64,000 nt of DNA from CBDDHT01 sp965228615 (lineage in GTDB: Bacteria > Pseudomonadota > Alphaproteobacteria > Rhizobiales > Methyloligellaceae), in contig CBDDHT010000004.1 in NCBI GenBank assembly GCA_965228615.1, positions 62,001 to 126,000 on the forward strand, given 5' to 3'. Below the pieces are notes generated by a model. It did no database searches, was not told the DNA's origin, and saw only the letters and a program-made list of their open reading frames with translations. The translations under genes and the position numbers were made by a program. Shown one piece after another: positions 52,106 to 60,607 of this stretch; positions within the stretch are counted from its first letter, which is position 1, and every line of letters starts with the position of its first letter.

Positions 52106-53044
52106 TCATGACATTGTTTTTCTGTTAGCAACGGTAAACATGTCGAGTAGTTGCTGGCGGACCCACTCGTGGCATTCATCGCGATCCTGGCTTCGATGCC
52201 AGCCAAAATAGTTCGGTAATGCCAGAGGCTCGAAAGGCTGATCGATCTCGATGAGACCGATTTTCTTCGCAACGGCATCGGCAACGGACTTAGGTACCGT
52301 TGCCAGGCGGTCGGTGTCGAGGAGCAGAAAGAGTGCGACAAAGACGGACGACGCCTGGATTTGATCGGCAATCAGAATTTCATTTTGTTCCAGATGCGCC
52401 TGAATGAAATCCGATCCGCCATCGGGAGGCATAGCGAAGACATGCTCATAGTCGGCGAAAGTCTTGGCGGGTCTATTTGATCGCGTAAGCGGATGGCGCC
52501 GACGTGCCAAGGTCACATAGGGTTCGTCATAGAGATGCGACCAAACGAAATCGGCCGTGTCCTCCTCCGGCTCACCTTCAATGATGACAAACTGCACACT
52601 GCTTGCGCGGAGATCTTCAAGACTGTCCCGTCCTTGAAGCTGCTTCCACGCAAGGCGAACGTTCGGTGCAACAGGGCTGATTGTCTCCCGCAATTTTTGT
52701 AGCAATGTGAGCTCACCAGTTTCACGGCAAGCGAGAACAAAGCATCGCTCCTGTGTTGCCGGATCGAACGGTGTCGAAGGCCGCAACAGACTCTCCATGC
52801 CCGACACGATGACATGGACTGTTGGTGCAACTTCGGTTGCTTTTGCGGTTGGAACGAGGCGTTGTCCGGCACGAACGAAGAGTTCGTCGCCAAACAGTGC
52901 CCGCAAATTGGCGAGCGCATGGCTTACGGCCGAAGGGCTGCGTCCCAACCGCTCGGCAGCTTTCGTCACACTGGCGTCGAACAGGAGCGCGTCCAGCACG
53001 ACAAGGAGGTTCGCATCGAGTTCTTTAAGGTGCATGATGTGCAT
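52106..53044 (-). CDS. LysR-family transcriptional regulator (NodD/NahR-type)
   Basis: 312 residues. The DNA-binding end reads LDANLLVVLDALLFDASVTKAAERLGRSPSAVSHALANLR, characteristic of the NodD/NahR/LinR subgroup (split here by helix: recognition helix SPSAVSHALANL). The effector domain includes LACRETGELTLLQKL and FVWSHLYDEPYVTLARRRHPL. ATG 53044 or 53035 can be used. It lies leftward of bfd, with a 56-base gap, and is divergent from a candidate small RNA. The inducer is unknown; an iron link is only by position. Confidence 0.87.
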   Translation of the reverse strand: MHIMHLKELDANLLVVLDALLFDASVTKAAERLGRSPSAVSHALANLRALFGDELFVRAGQRLVPTAKATEVAPTVHVIVSGMESLLRPSTPFDPATQERCFVLACRETGELTLLQKLRETISPVAPNVRLAWKQLQGRDSLEDLRASSVQFVIIEGEPEEDTADFVWSHLYDEPYVTLARRRHPLTRSNRPAKTFADYEHVFAMPPDGGSDFIQAHLEQNEILIADQIQASSVFVALFLLLDTDRLATVPKSVADAVAKKIGLIEIDQPFEPLALPNYFGWHRSQDRDECHEWVRQQLLDMFTVANRKTMS

Positions 53045-53169
53045 TTATACCACTGGAAACATTGCAGTACACGCAGAATATGGTTTGGGATACAAATCGA
53101 TTTGTAGGCGCTTCCTACACCCGACTTTTTGGGATGACGTTGTCCGAAGGGCAGCGTTCCACTCCCAAT

Positions 53170-53286
53170 CCTCTGGTTCCCACTAACCGGAGTCCCCCCT
53201 CTCCTCGGGGAATCGCCAGTCGATTCTATCATCGGTTAGTGGTGACGGGCTGCACGGATCAATCGCATCCGTGTGGCCCTTTTTTT
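53170..53286 (+). ncRNA. Candidate small RNA with terminator
   Basis: A 10-base perfect stem, CCACTAACCG (53180-53189) with CGGTTAGTGG (53233-53242), encloses a loop holding CCCCCCTCTCCTCGGGG, which can form an inner CCCC/GGGG hairpin exposing a pyrimidine-rich CUCUCCU loop. A strong rho-independent terminator follows directly (53247-53286). No frame fits the stretch. The pyrimidine-rich loop could pair with Shine-Dalgarno sequences, as in alphaproteobacterial alpha-r type sRNAs. Its 5-prime end and promoter are not fixed. Confidence 0.5.
53247..53286 (+). terminator. Rho-independent terminator
   Basis: GGGCTGCACGGAT pairs with ATCCGTGTGGCCC (with minor mismatches), then seven T residues. 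The stem is long and GC-rich, and the T-run is complete. It ends the candidate small RNA. Confidence 0.85.
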
Positions 53287-53492
53287 GTCAGTTCGCGGGG
53301 GCGTTCCAGAACGGCTGTCGCTCGGTAGGGCTGCATGAATTGCAGCTATTCTGTTTCAAACATTGCGCTTATCAGAATGTTGGGTGGAGCGGTACTCTTC
53401 GACTCATGAACAGGAGCGCTCGATTGATTGGGCCAGACGAGGCCTCTCACGAGGCCTGTGCTCCTGGCAAGACGCAGCAAGAGGGGACCGTA

Positions 53493-53684
53493 ATGTACAG
53501 GATCCAGATGCTATCCTTGGAGACACTCATCAACTTGGTTGCCAAGGAAGATTGGAGCAGCGCGAGCGAAAAAGGTCGACGCGATCACATTGTAACTTTG
53601 AGCCGATTTCAGATCGTGCGGAACCGGTCTCTCGCGTGTAATGGCGTTGCCGCCGCGACCGACGAGGTTCTGCAAAATGTGTGA
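53493..53684 (+). CDS. Small protein of unknown function, coupled to DUF2325 gene
   Basis: 63 residues from ATG 53493, with GAGGGG six bases upstream; the frame is open to 53271, with an ATG at 53406 also possible. The sequence MYRIQMLSLETLINLVAKED then RRDHIVTLSRFQIVRNRSL is not one I recognise. It has no membrane segment. The stop (TGA) lies eight bases inside the next gene, so the two are likely translated together. Confidence 0.55.
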   Translation: MYRIQMLSLETLINLVAKEDWSSASEKGRRDHIVTLSRFQIVRNRSLACNGVAAATDEVLQNV

Positions 53685-54936
53685 CAAGAATGCAGTCAGG
53701 CTCCCGTCGACGCCGCCATCGGTGCCCGCGCCGACGACCGGTCGACGCAAACTGTGGGAGCTCGCGGAGTTCTGTCATTGCGCGGTTCTGGGAACATGCC
53801 TCACGATCCGAGAGCTTCAAAAGATCGGCCAGAGAGGTGGCATTCGCATAAACAAGGGTGCCAGCGATTATGCCATCCACGGGACCTTTGTCTCGATGAT
53901 CACCGATCGGCCGAAGATAGCAAAACTGCTAAACAAGGCGCTCGATAGAAAATACCGCTCCGACGTCGACGAGACGAAGCGCATCATATCGAAAGAAGGG
54001 CTGCTGGAATATTGGGGTGCCAAGTACCGGTTGGGGGATGTGCCAGGGCCATTCTGGGCGGCGCTGACCCACCCGCTTGCCGACGATGAGGTGAAGCAGG
54101 TGGTATATGGCGATGTTCATATGCTCTCGCACATGGTTGGCGCCGCAAATCGTGCGGACCTCAAACGACTTGCCGATCTTGAAGATGCCAATCGCAGCGT
54201 CATGGTTGAATTGGAAGAGGAGCGGTTGCGCAGCCGCCAGGTTATCGAACAGCGCAATGAGGTCATTGCAGGATTGCGGACCGAGTTGTCCGCTATGCCT
54301 TCGTTGAGAGGTCGGATTATTGCTCTCGAGTCGCAGCTCGCGCAGTATGAAAGCGAAACGCTCGTCCAGGATTTATCGCAAAACGTGGAACGACTCGAGG
54401 ATGAAGTTGCTCGCCTGCAAGCGTCGCACAGGGACATCGAAGCGCGGACCGAGGAACTGATTGTCACCAATCAGGCACTGGTTTCCGAGAAGACTGAGTT
54501 GCAGAAGCAGCTTGAAGTAACCATCCGCGAAGCCGACCATCTGGAGGCATTGCTCGGCGATGAGCTTACGCCGGCCGGCATACGAGAGACCAATAAGGCA
54601 TCGGCGGACAAAGACACGGATATCAATCTGACCGGGACAACCGTGATCTATGTCGGCGGTCGCAGTTCTCAGATAAGGCACTTCCGCGAGTTGGTCGAAC
54701 GCGCCAATGGTTGCCTGTTGCATCACGACGGAGGTCTCGAAGGGGGCGATACCCGGCTTCAACAAATGCTCTCTCGAGGTGATGTCGTGATGTGTCCACT
54801 CGATTGCATCAGCCACAGCGCCTGCAATCGCGCCAAGACCTATTGCAAGCGAGCCGGCAAGTGTTTCATGCCCTTGCGTACCTCCGGACTTTCATCCTTC
54901 GTCTCCGGCCTTCAGAACGTTGCCAAGGCAAACTGA
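53677..54936 (+). CDS. DUF2325-domain coiled-coil protein
   Basis: 419 residues from ATG 53677, which overlaps the small gene before it. Residues about 1-165 are an uncharacterised N-domain with CHCAVLGTC and AAL-T-H-P-L-type helices (GPFWAALTHPLADDEV, VYGDVHMLSHM). Residues about 170-310 are a long coiled coil (ELEEERLRSRQVIEQRNEV and so on). The C-terminal 95 residues match DUF2325: TVIYVGGRSSQIRHFRELVE, LHHDGG, MLSRGDVVMCPLDCISHSAC and AKTYCKRAGKCF, with several cysteines. DUF2325 proteins often lie near iron or sulfur genes; function is unknown. Position beside iron genes fits that. Confidence 0.8.
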   Translation: MCDKNAVRLPSTPPSVPAPTTGRRKLWELAEFCHCAVLGTCLTIRELQKIGQRGGIRINKGASDYAIHGTFVSMITDRPKIAKLLNKALDRKYRSDVDETKRIISKEGLLEYWGAKYRLGDVPGPFWAALTHPLADDEVKQVVYGDVHMLSHMVGAANRADLKRLADLEDANRSVMVELEEERLRSRQVIEQRNEVIAGLRTELSAMPSLRGRIIALESQLAQYESETLVQDLSQNVERLEDEVARLQASHRDIEARTEELIVTNQALVSEKTELQKQLEVTIREADHLEALLGDELTPAGIRETNKASADKDTDINLTGTTVIYVGGRSSQIRHFRELVERANGCLLHHDGGLEGGDTRLQQMLSRGDVVMCPLDCISHSACNRAKTYCKRAGKCFMPLRTSGLSSFVSGLQNVAKAN

Positions 54937-55702
54937 AGCGGACAGAATTCTATCGACCGCTAATCGCCTGATCCACTGACGAGAGTAATCCCAATGCACT
55001 TGTCGGCGGATAGGGCGGCCAAGCGCCTTCACCAATCGATCAGACGCCAAAATTGCAATGCCGTTTTGCCAATTATTGCGACGGGATCGTTTTGCGACGC
55101 CGCGTCATATTCGCCCATGACAATGTAATCCATCAGCAGAATGCCTCGTTAGATCGGGGTAGGTGCTTGATCTATGTACATTTTTCGGATGATGCCCAGT
55201 TGCGCTCAACAGTTCATCATTCAGTTAGGAATGGTTCCGAACAGTGTTGACTGCACGGTAGTTGCAAATCATTGTCAAAAACATATGGCGGTCCAATTCC
55301 AACAAATAGCGTTTGTGTGTTGGTTGGAGGCATGTTGGACCGTCTGCCATTCGGTAGCTGAGCAAACACAATGACATGGGCTTCGAGCGGACAGAATACA
55401 CGGGATGCGCGTATTAAGCTCCCTGTTGCGAAACATGCATGTATGTCGTTGGAGACATTGCAGTTATCGCAACACCTGACTCATGATACCACATCTCTGC
55501 AACGAACCTCGAGCATCGTTGAACGGCCACTCCCGGAGGTGGGTCCATTCCCACTCGTCCCGCTGACGGGAGAGGGCGGCTGCACGAAATCTCCACTCTG
55601 TGCGGTTGCCCGTTGGCCAGTTGCCGGTGCGTTTGTTGCAGGCATTCTGCGCCTGGAACAATCGCTAAATGTTAGTGGCTTCGGCCGGAGGACTTCGAGA
55701 CG
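54937..55702. other. Long gene-poor region before the imelysin gene
   Basis: About 765 bases. Short frames on both strands show no family resemblance. Recognisable structures are an 8-base inverted repeat TGTTGCGA (55423-55430) and TCGCAACA (55466-55473) around a palindromic CATGCATG, and two small hairpins near 55540-55570 (GTGGG/CCCAC and CCCG/CGGG). These could belong to a leader or an operator for the imelysin operon. The sequence is more AT-rich than the coding parts up to about 55350. No tRNA or riboswitch was recognised. Confidence 0.4.
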
Positions 55703-56992
55703 ATGACTTATCAATATCGCTATCTCTTCATGACACTGAGCCTCTTATGGATCATCGCCTGGATGTCCATGGCCGCCGATATTGCATTCGGTAAGGATGT
55801 CGAGAAACCGGTTCTAAAAACCTATTCCGACATCGCGCAAGCGAAGTACGAAGACTCATTGGCGACCGCGAAGACACTGCAGAACGCGATCGATGCGCTA
55901 CTGGCAAATTCGAACGATGAAACGCTGGAAGGCGCCAGGAAGGCATGGCTTGCGGCCCGTGTGCCCTATCAGCAAACCGAGGTCTACAGATTCGGGAATG
56001 CGATCGTCGACGATTGGGAAGGCAAGGTGAATGCTTGGCCTCTGGACGAGGGTCTGATCGATTATGTCGCCGATGATTATGGGAGCGAGTCTGACGAAAA
56101 CGACTTCTATGCGGCGAACGTTATCGCCAACAAGTCTATCAAAGCCGCTGGACGCACCATCGATGCATCCTTGATTACGAAAGCAATGCTCGCCGAAGAC
56201 CTGCATGAGGTCGAGGGCATCGAGGCCAATGTCGCCACCGGCTATCACGCAATTGAGTTCCTGTTGTGGGGGCAGGATTTGAATGGAACAGGGCCCGGAA
56301 AAGGCAAGCGTCCCGCCACAGACTTTAGCAAGACCAATTGCACCGGCGGAAATTGCGACAGGCGCGCTGCATATCTGCGCGCGGCAACCGAGCTTCTCAT
56401 CGACGATCTCACCTGGATCACGGCTCAATGGGCACCAGGCGGCAAAGCCCGGGAGACACTCATGAGCGGCACCGAACAGGCAGGGCTTGTCGCCATGTTC
56501 ACGGGACTTGGAAGCCTCTCCTACGGTGAGTTGGCCGGTGAGCGCATGAAGCTTGGCCTGATCATCCATGATCCGGAGGAGGAGCATGATTGTTTCTCGG
56601 ACAACACACACAACTCCCACTTCTATAATGTGGTCGGGATGCGCAATGTTTATCTGGGGACCTACCGTCGGGTCGATGGCAGTGTCGTCTCGGGAGCGTC
56701 TCTCGCCGACCTGGTAAAGGCCGTGTCACCTGAGGCCGATACCGCCATGCGCAAGAGCCTTGATGCAACAAAGTCCGTCTTCGCCCAGATTGTGAAACGT
56801 GCCGAGACTGTCGAGGCTTACGACCAGATGCTTGGTGAAGGCAACGAGAAGGGGAACGCGGCCATCCAGTCCGGAATCGACGCGTTGCTTGCGCAAACCA
56901 AGACAATCCAGCGCACAGTCGCTGCCCTCAAGCTCAATACAATCGCTTTCGAAGGCTCGGACAGTTTGGACAAACCCGGGTCTGTGCAATAG
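55703..56992 (+). CDS. Imelysin-family iron-regulated protein (IrpA-like)
   Basis: 429 residues. A hydrophobic leader (LSLLWIIAWMSMAADIAFG) serves as signal peptide. The two helical repeats of the imelysin fold are visible, with DWEGKVNAWPLDEGLIDYV in the first half and the signature GYHAIEFLLWGQD, which fits GxHxxE, near residue 178. ERMKLGLIIHDPEEEHDCFSDNTH and YLGTYRR follow. Imelysin proteins are periplasmic or outer-surface iron-uptake components, related to the EfeO M75 domain; how they act is not settled. It heads the run of iron-associated genes. Confidence 0.92.
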   Translation: MTYQYRYLFMTLSLLWIIAWMSMAADIAFGKDVEKPVLKTYSDIAQAKYEDSLATAKTLQNAIDALLANSNDETLEGARKAWLAARVPYQQTEVYRFGNAIVDDWEGKVNAWPLDEGLIDYVADDYGSESDENDFYAANVIANKSIKAAGRTIDASLITKAMLAEDLHEVEGIEANVATGYHAIEFLLWGQDLNGTGPGKGKRPATDFSKTNCTGGNCDRRAAYLRAATELLIDDLTWITAQWAPGGKARETLMSGTEQAGLVAMFTGLGSLSYGELAGERMKLGLIIHDPEEEHDCFSDNTHNSHFYNVVGMRNVYLGTYRRVDGSVVSGASLADLVKAVSPEADTAMRKSLDATKSVFAQIVKRAETVEAYDQMLGEGNEKGNAAIQSGIDALLAQTKTIQRTVAALKLNTIAFEGSDSLDKPGSVQ

Positions 56993-57167
56993 CGCCCGGT
57001 ACCAATTGACGTGTCATTCAAAAAAGAGAGCCGCATCATCCATGAAAGCGGCCTGACTTTGAAAATCGCCAGTGGTTAAAGTCATCGGAATAGCAATCGG
57101 GAATTAGAGTGGGATCAACCTGATAAGCGTCACCGGAAGCAGTGCGCTATCAACGGGGAACGATAAG

Positions 57168-58286
57168 ATGACAAGAGCACTCGGACGCAGTGCGGGAACG
57201 CTGACATGCGTCGCCTTTGCCTATGCCGTTCTGGCAGGGCCAGTCCTGGCACAAGATGACGAGGAACCACCAAAAAACACGCCGCGCATTGAAGTTGAAG
57301 GTGTGGTCGAGATCCAAAGCGACAATAATGTCGACTCGCAAGATCCAGATGTCGAACTGTCCGACACCTATACGACGACGGAAGCGGATATTCGATGGAT
57401 CTTTGGCTCGTACTTTTCGCTAAACTCACATCTCACATTTGAACCGATTGCTGATCCGGGACCAGGTGACTCGCGCTTTTTCCAGGACCATGGGCTGTAT
57501 GCGGAAGAGTTCTATGCCGCATTCCAGATTGGCAGCGTGAAGGTGATCGGCGGTAAATACAATGCAAGCTTCGGTCATGCCTGGGACGTGGCACCCGGCA
57601 TTTACGGCACCGACTTCGCCGAGGACTATGAGCTTGTCGAGCGTGTTGGTGTCGCGGCCGAAGTCGAAACCCGGCAAACGGCAGTCGGCAAGTTGACGCT
57701 GCGCGGGAATGCATTTCAGCTCGATCGCTCGTTCCTCACCCATTCAGCCTTTAATGACAGAGGTTCTGTATCGTTAGCCGATGGCGGTGTCTCCAATCAC
57801 GATGGTCTCGATTCTATTTCCGTCACACTCGACGGAACCGATATTCCGGGTATCAAGGGGCTCAACTATCATTTGGGATACCGGTCCCAGCGTCGCGGCG
57901 TCACTGATGTCGCCGACGAACGCGGCTACGTCGCGGCTCTCTTCGGTGAGCACGAGTTCCGCAACAAGACCTTCTCGTGGATTGCCGAATTTGCCCATCT
58001 CGACAAAGCCGAAGGCACGATGGATGACCTCAGCTATCTGACACTCGGCGGTGCGCTTATGTTCGGCCGGAATTACAACATCTCGGTTTCCGCAACGGAT
58101 CGCGCGAGGGATGTTGTTGGCGGTGCTGATTTGGATGACTATTCGGTCCAGATTTCGGCCGGCAAGGAGTTCGAAAACGGCTGGACAGCCGATATCGGCT
58201 ACAAGAATTTCGTCGACGCCGATGTCGAGAATCACACGATCGGCCTGCTGTTCACAAAGCCATTTTCTGTCAGCACAGCTGATTGA
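57168..58286 (+). CDS. Predicted outer-membrane beta-barrel protein
   Basis: 372 residues with a signal peptide ending at PVLAQDD. The rest alternates strands: EVEGVVEIQSDNN, ADIRWIFGSYFSLNSHLTFEP, EEFYAAFQIGSVKVIGGKYN, FGHAWDVAPGIYGTDFAEDYE, and the final TIGLLFTKPFS. This looks like a porin-type barrel of the kind seen beside imelysin genes in other proteobacteria. It could admit an iron complex. It lies 175 bases after the imelysin gene, with a weak GCCGC/GCGGC hairpin between, and ends before a strong hairpin. Confidence 0.8.
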   Translation: MTRALGRSAGTLTCVAFAYAVLAGPVLAQDDEEPPKNTPRIEVEGVVEIQSDNNVDSQDPDVELSDTYTTTEADIRWIFGSYFSLNSHLTFEPIADPGPGDSRFFQDHGLYAEEFYAAFQIGSVKVIGGKYNASFGHAWDVAPGIYGTDFAEDYELVERVGVAAEVETRQTAVGKLTLRGNAFQLDRSFLTHSAFNDRGSVSLADGGVSNHDGLDSISVTLDGTDIPGIKGLNYHLGYRSQRRGVTDVADERGYVAALFGEHEFRNKTFSWIAEFAHLDKAEGTMDDLSYLTLGGALMFGRNYNISVSATDRARDVVGGADLDDYSVQISAGKEFENGWTADIGYKNFVDADVENHTIGLLFTKPFSVSTAD

Positions 58287-58327
58287 ACGAAGACAGACGA
58301 CACAGTTGCACTTAAGGTTGTCTGATC

Positions 58328-58356
58328 GACCGCCCGACATCGATGTCCGGGCGGTC
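58328..58356 (+). terminator. Strong hairpin after the barrel gene
   Basis: GACCGCCCG-ACAT pairs with ATGT-CCGGGCGGTC through one bulge, 29 bases in all. There is no T-run, so it may attenuate or stabilise message rather than end it. Confidence 0.5.
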
Positions 58357-58412
58357 GAAACTGATTCTCAGCCGCTGTTGTGGCTATATCGTCGATCTTC
58401 AGGGGAAACGAA

Positions 58413-59048
58413 ATGGCCGTTATCGAGTATTTCTATTCCGCCCACTCGGCATATGCCTATATCGGTTCCAAACTGCTGCAGGACATCGCTGTCAAAGCCG
58501 GGGCAACCATCGATCATCGTCCGATGGATCTGCGTAAGGTCGTGGCCGTCACGGGACCCGGTTCGACCAATCATCTGACGCCACAACGGTTTGCCTATTT
58601 TTCTGGGCGGGAAATCATGCGCTGGGCAGAAGCCAGAGGCGTCGAGATCGTGACCGGGATGCCAACTCATCACGACAACGAAATCGCTCTCTCGAATGGC
58701 GTCCTCATTGCAGGTCTGCATGCTGGCGTCGATATCAACCCATTGGCACACCGTTTCTTGGAGGCACATTGGCGCGACGATGCGGACCTGGATGATGCAA
58801 ATACTCTGGCCGACCTTATCGAGCAGGTCGGACTCGGTGCCGGACCGCTCCTCGCAGCCGCGACATCGCCCGAGGTCAAGGCTGACTATGATCGCAATAC
58901 CGCAGAGTCTATCGAGCGGTCCGTCTTTGGCTCGCCGACCTACTTCGTCGATGGCGACATGTTCTACGGCCAGGATCATCTGGAACTTGTCGCGCGGGCA
59001 TTGGAGGAACCGTTTTTCGGCACCTGGCCACCCAGCGAAGACACGTAA
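58413..59048 (+). CDS. DsbA/HCCA-isomerase-family (kappa-GST-like) protein
   Basis: 211 residues from ATG 58413 with AGGGGA about eight bases upstream. The family pattern is EYFYSAHSAYAYIGSKLL, MDLRKVVAVTGP, AEARGVEIV, VDINPLAHRFLEAHWRDD and SVFGSPTYFVDGDMFYGQDHLE. The thioredoxin-like fold with SxxS in place of CxxC is typical of 2-hydroxychromene-2-carboxylate isomerases, which use glutathione to isomerise an aromatic-catabolism intermediate. Here it sits twelve bases before a di-heme oxidoreductase gene, so a role in that operon is also possible. No signal peptide. Confidence 0.87.
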   Translation: MAVIEYFYSAHSAYAYIGSKLLQDIAVKAGATIDHRPMDLRKVVAVTGPGSTNHLTPQRFAYFSGREIMRWAEARGVEIVTGMPTHHDNEIALSNGVLIAGLHAGVDINPLAHRFLEAHWRDDADLDDANTLADLIEQVGLGAGPLLAAATSPEVKADYDRNTAESIERSVFGSPTYFVDGDMFYGQDHLELVARALEEPFFGTWPPSEDT

Positions 59049-59059
59049 GGAGTACTGAC

Positions 59060-60607
59060 GTGAAGCAGGACGACAGTGTCGACTATCGAACGCGGGCAAC
59101 GGCGTGGCTTCGTCCATCGCGGTATGTATGCGGTGTCGCCACGATCGTGTTGATGGGCGTGCTGCTTTTGGTGGGGCAGCGAACCGCCTTGACCGCAGAC
59201 GGTCCGCCTGCCGGGGAAATCGATTTCTCGAAACCTGAACCAGGCGAGAAAAAGCCCGGCGGCGAAGCGACCTCACGTAAGAGCGTCAACAACCGCAACG
59301 CTTTTTCGCATTCATCCGGCAATCTCAGTTTCGAAAAGGAGCTGGACTTCAAGGTCGGGAACGGCGTCTTCCGCAAACTCTGGGTCTCGTCGCCTGCGTC
59401 GACCAAGGCATCGGACGGCCTTGGGCCTCTTTACAATGCGCGCTCTTGTCAGCGGTGCCATATCAAAGACGGGCGCGGGCATCCCCCTGCAGCCAACTGG
59501 CCTGAGGACAATGCCGTTTCAATGTTCCTGCGGCTCTCGATCCCACCGCAAACCGATTCTGACCGCGCGCGTCTCGCCGCCCGCAAAGTGACCGTCATTC
59601 CTGAGCCGACCTATGGCGGTCAACTCCAGGATGTCGCGATCCAGGGGCATTCTGCGGAAGGCAAGATGCATATTGTTTACGAGCCGGTCAAAGTCACGCT
59701 TTCCGGCGGCGAGGAAGTGACGCTGCGCAAGCCGACCTATTCGGTGAAGGAGCTTGGATATGGTCCTATGCATCCCGATGTAATGCTCTCGCCGCGCGTG
59801 GCGCCGCAGATGATCGGCCTGGGTTTGCTGGAAGCCATTCCCGAAGAGGAGATCATGGCCAATGCCGATCCGGACGATACGGACGGCGATGGCATATCAG
59901 GGCGTGCAAACCGGGTCTGGTCGCAGGCCGATCAACGCGTTGCCCTCGGGCGTTTCGGTTGGAAGGCTGGCAACCCGACAGTTCGTCAACAGTCCGCCGA
60001 GGCTTTTGCCGGTGACATCGGCATCTCGAATCCCATGGTTCCCAATCCGGCTGGTGATTGTACGGCAAACCAGAAAAAATGCCTCGGTGCGCCGAATGGC
60101 AATGGTCCGCGAGAGGGTGCTTTTGAGGCCGGCAAGACCTTTCTCGATCTTGTCGAATTCTATTCCCAGAACATCGCGGTGCCGCGCCGGCGCAATCATG
60201 ACGACCCGAAGGTCCTCGCCGGAAAAGCGACCTTCCATGCTGTCGGGTGCGCCGTATGCCATACCCCGAAATACAAAACCGGGACCGCGCCCGGCCGGCC
60301 GCATCTCTCGGATCAAACAATCTGGCCCTATTCCGACATGCTGCTTCACGATATGGGGGAGGGGCTAGCAGACAATCGGCCCGAAGGGGTCGCCAATGGC
60401 CGTGAATGGCGGACAGCGCCTCTTTGGGGCATCGGATTGACGCCCGTCGTCAACAATCACAGCTTTTATTTGCACGACGGCAGAGCGCACAATCTGGAAG
60501 AAGCCATTCTATGGCATGGAGGCGAAGCACAGGCGTCACGAGATGCGTATCGTGCGCTGTCCAAGGAGGAAAGGGCGCAACTGATTGCGTTTGTGAAATC
60601 GTTGTGA
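59060..60607 (+). CDS. Di-heme oxidoreductase (DUF1111/DHOR-type c-type cytochrome)
   Basis: 515 residues from GTG 59060. A membrane leader lies at about 26-46. Two heme c sites are present: CQRCH near residue 130 and CAVCH near residue 397. Between them are PTYGGQLQDVAIQGH, GRFGWKAGNPTVRQQSAEAFAGDIGISN and NLVEFYSQNIAVPRR-type text, which match the di-heme oxidoreductase family found with imelysin genes. It is periplasmic and probably oxidises or reduces a substrate or iron; the reaction is not known. The stop overlaps the next gene (TGATG). The family is near, but not the same as, the MauG-type peroxidases. Confidence 0.9.
   Translation: MKQDDSVDYRTRATAWLRPSRYVCGVATIVLMGVLLLVGQRTALTADGPPAGEIDFSKPEPGEKKPGGEATSRKSVNNRNAFSHSSGNLSFEKELDFKVGNGVFRKLWVSSPASTKASDGLGPLYNARSCQRCHIKDGRGHPPAANWPEDNAVSMFLRLSIPPQTDSDRARLAARKVTVIPEPTYGGQLQDVAIQGHSAEGKMHIVYEPVKVTLSGGEEVTLRKPTYSVKELGYGPMHPDVMLSPRVAPQMIGLGLLEAIPEEEIMANADPDDTDGDGISGRANRVWSQADQRVALGRFGWKAGNPTVRQQSAEAFAGDIGISNPMVPNPAGDCTANQKKCLGAPNGNGPREGAFEAGKTFLDLVEFYSQNIAVPRRRNHDDPKVLAGKATFHAVGCAVCHTPKYKTGTAPGRPHLSDQTIWPYSDMLLHDMGEGLADNRPEGVANGREWRTAPLWGIGLTPVVNNHSFYLHDGRAHNLEEAILWHGGEAQASRDAYRALSKEERAQLIAFVKSL

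Noticed and set aside
54937..55702. A riboswitch upstream of the imelysin gene
   Set aside because: Small GTGGG/CCCAC and CCCG/CGGG hairpins are present, but no known riboswitch core (cobalamin, TPP, SAM or others) could be matched.
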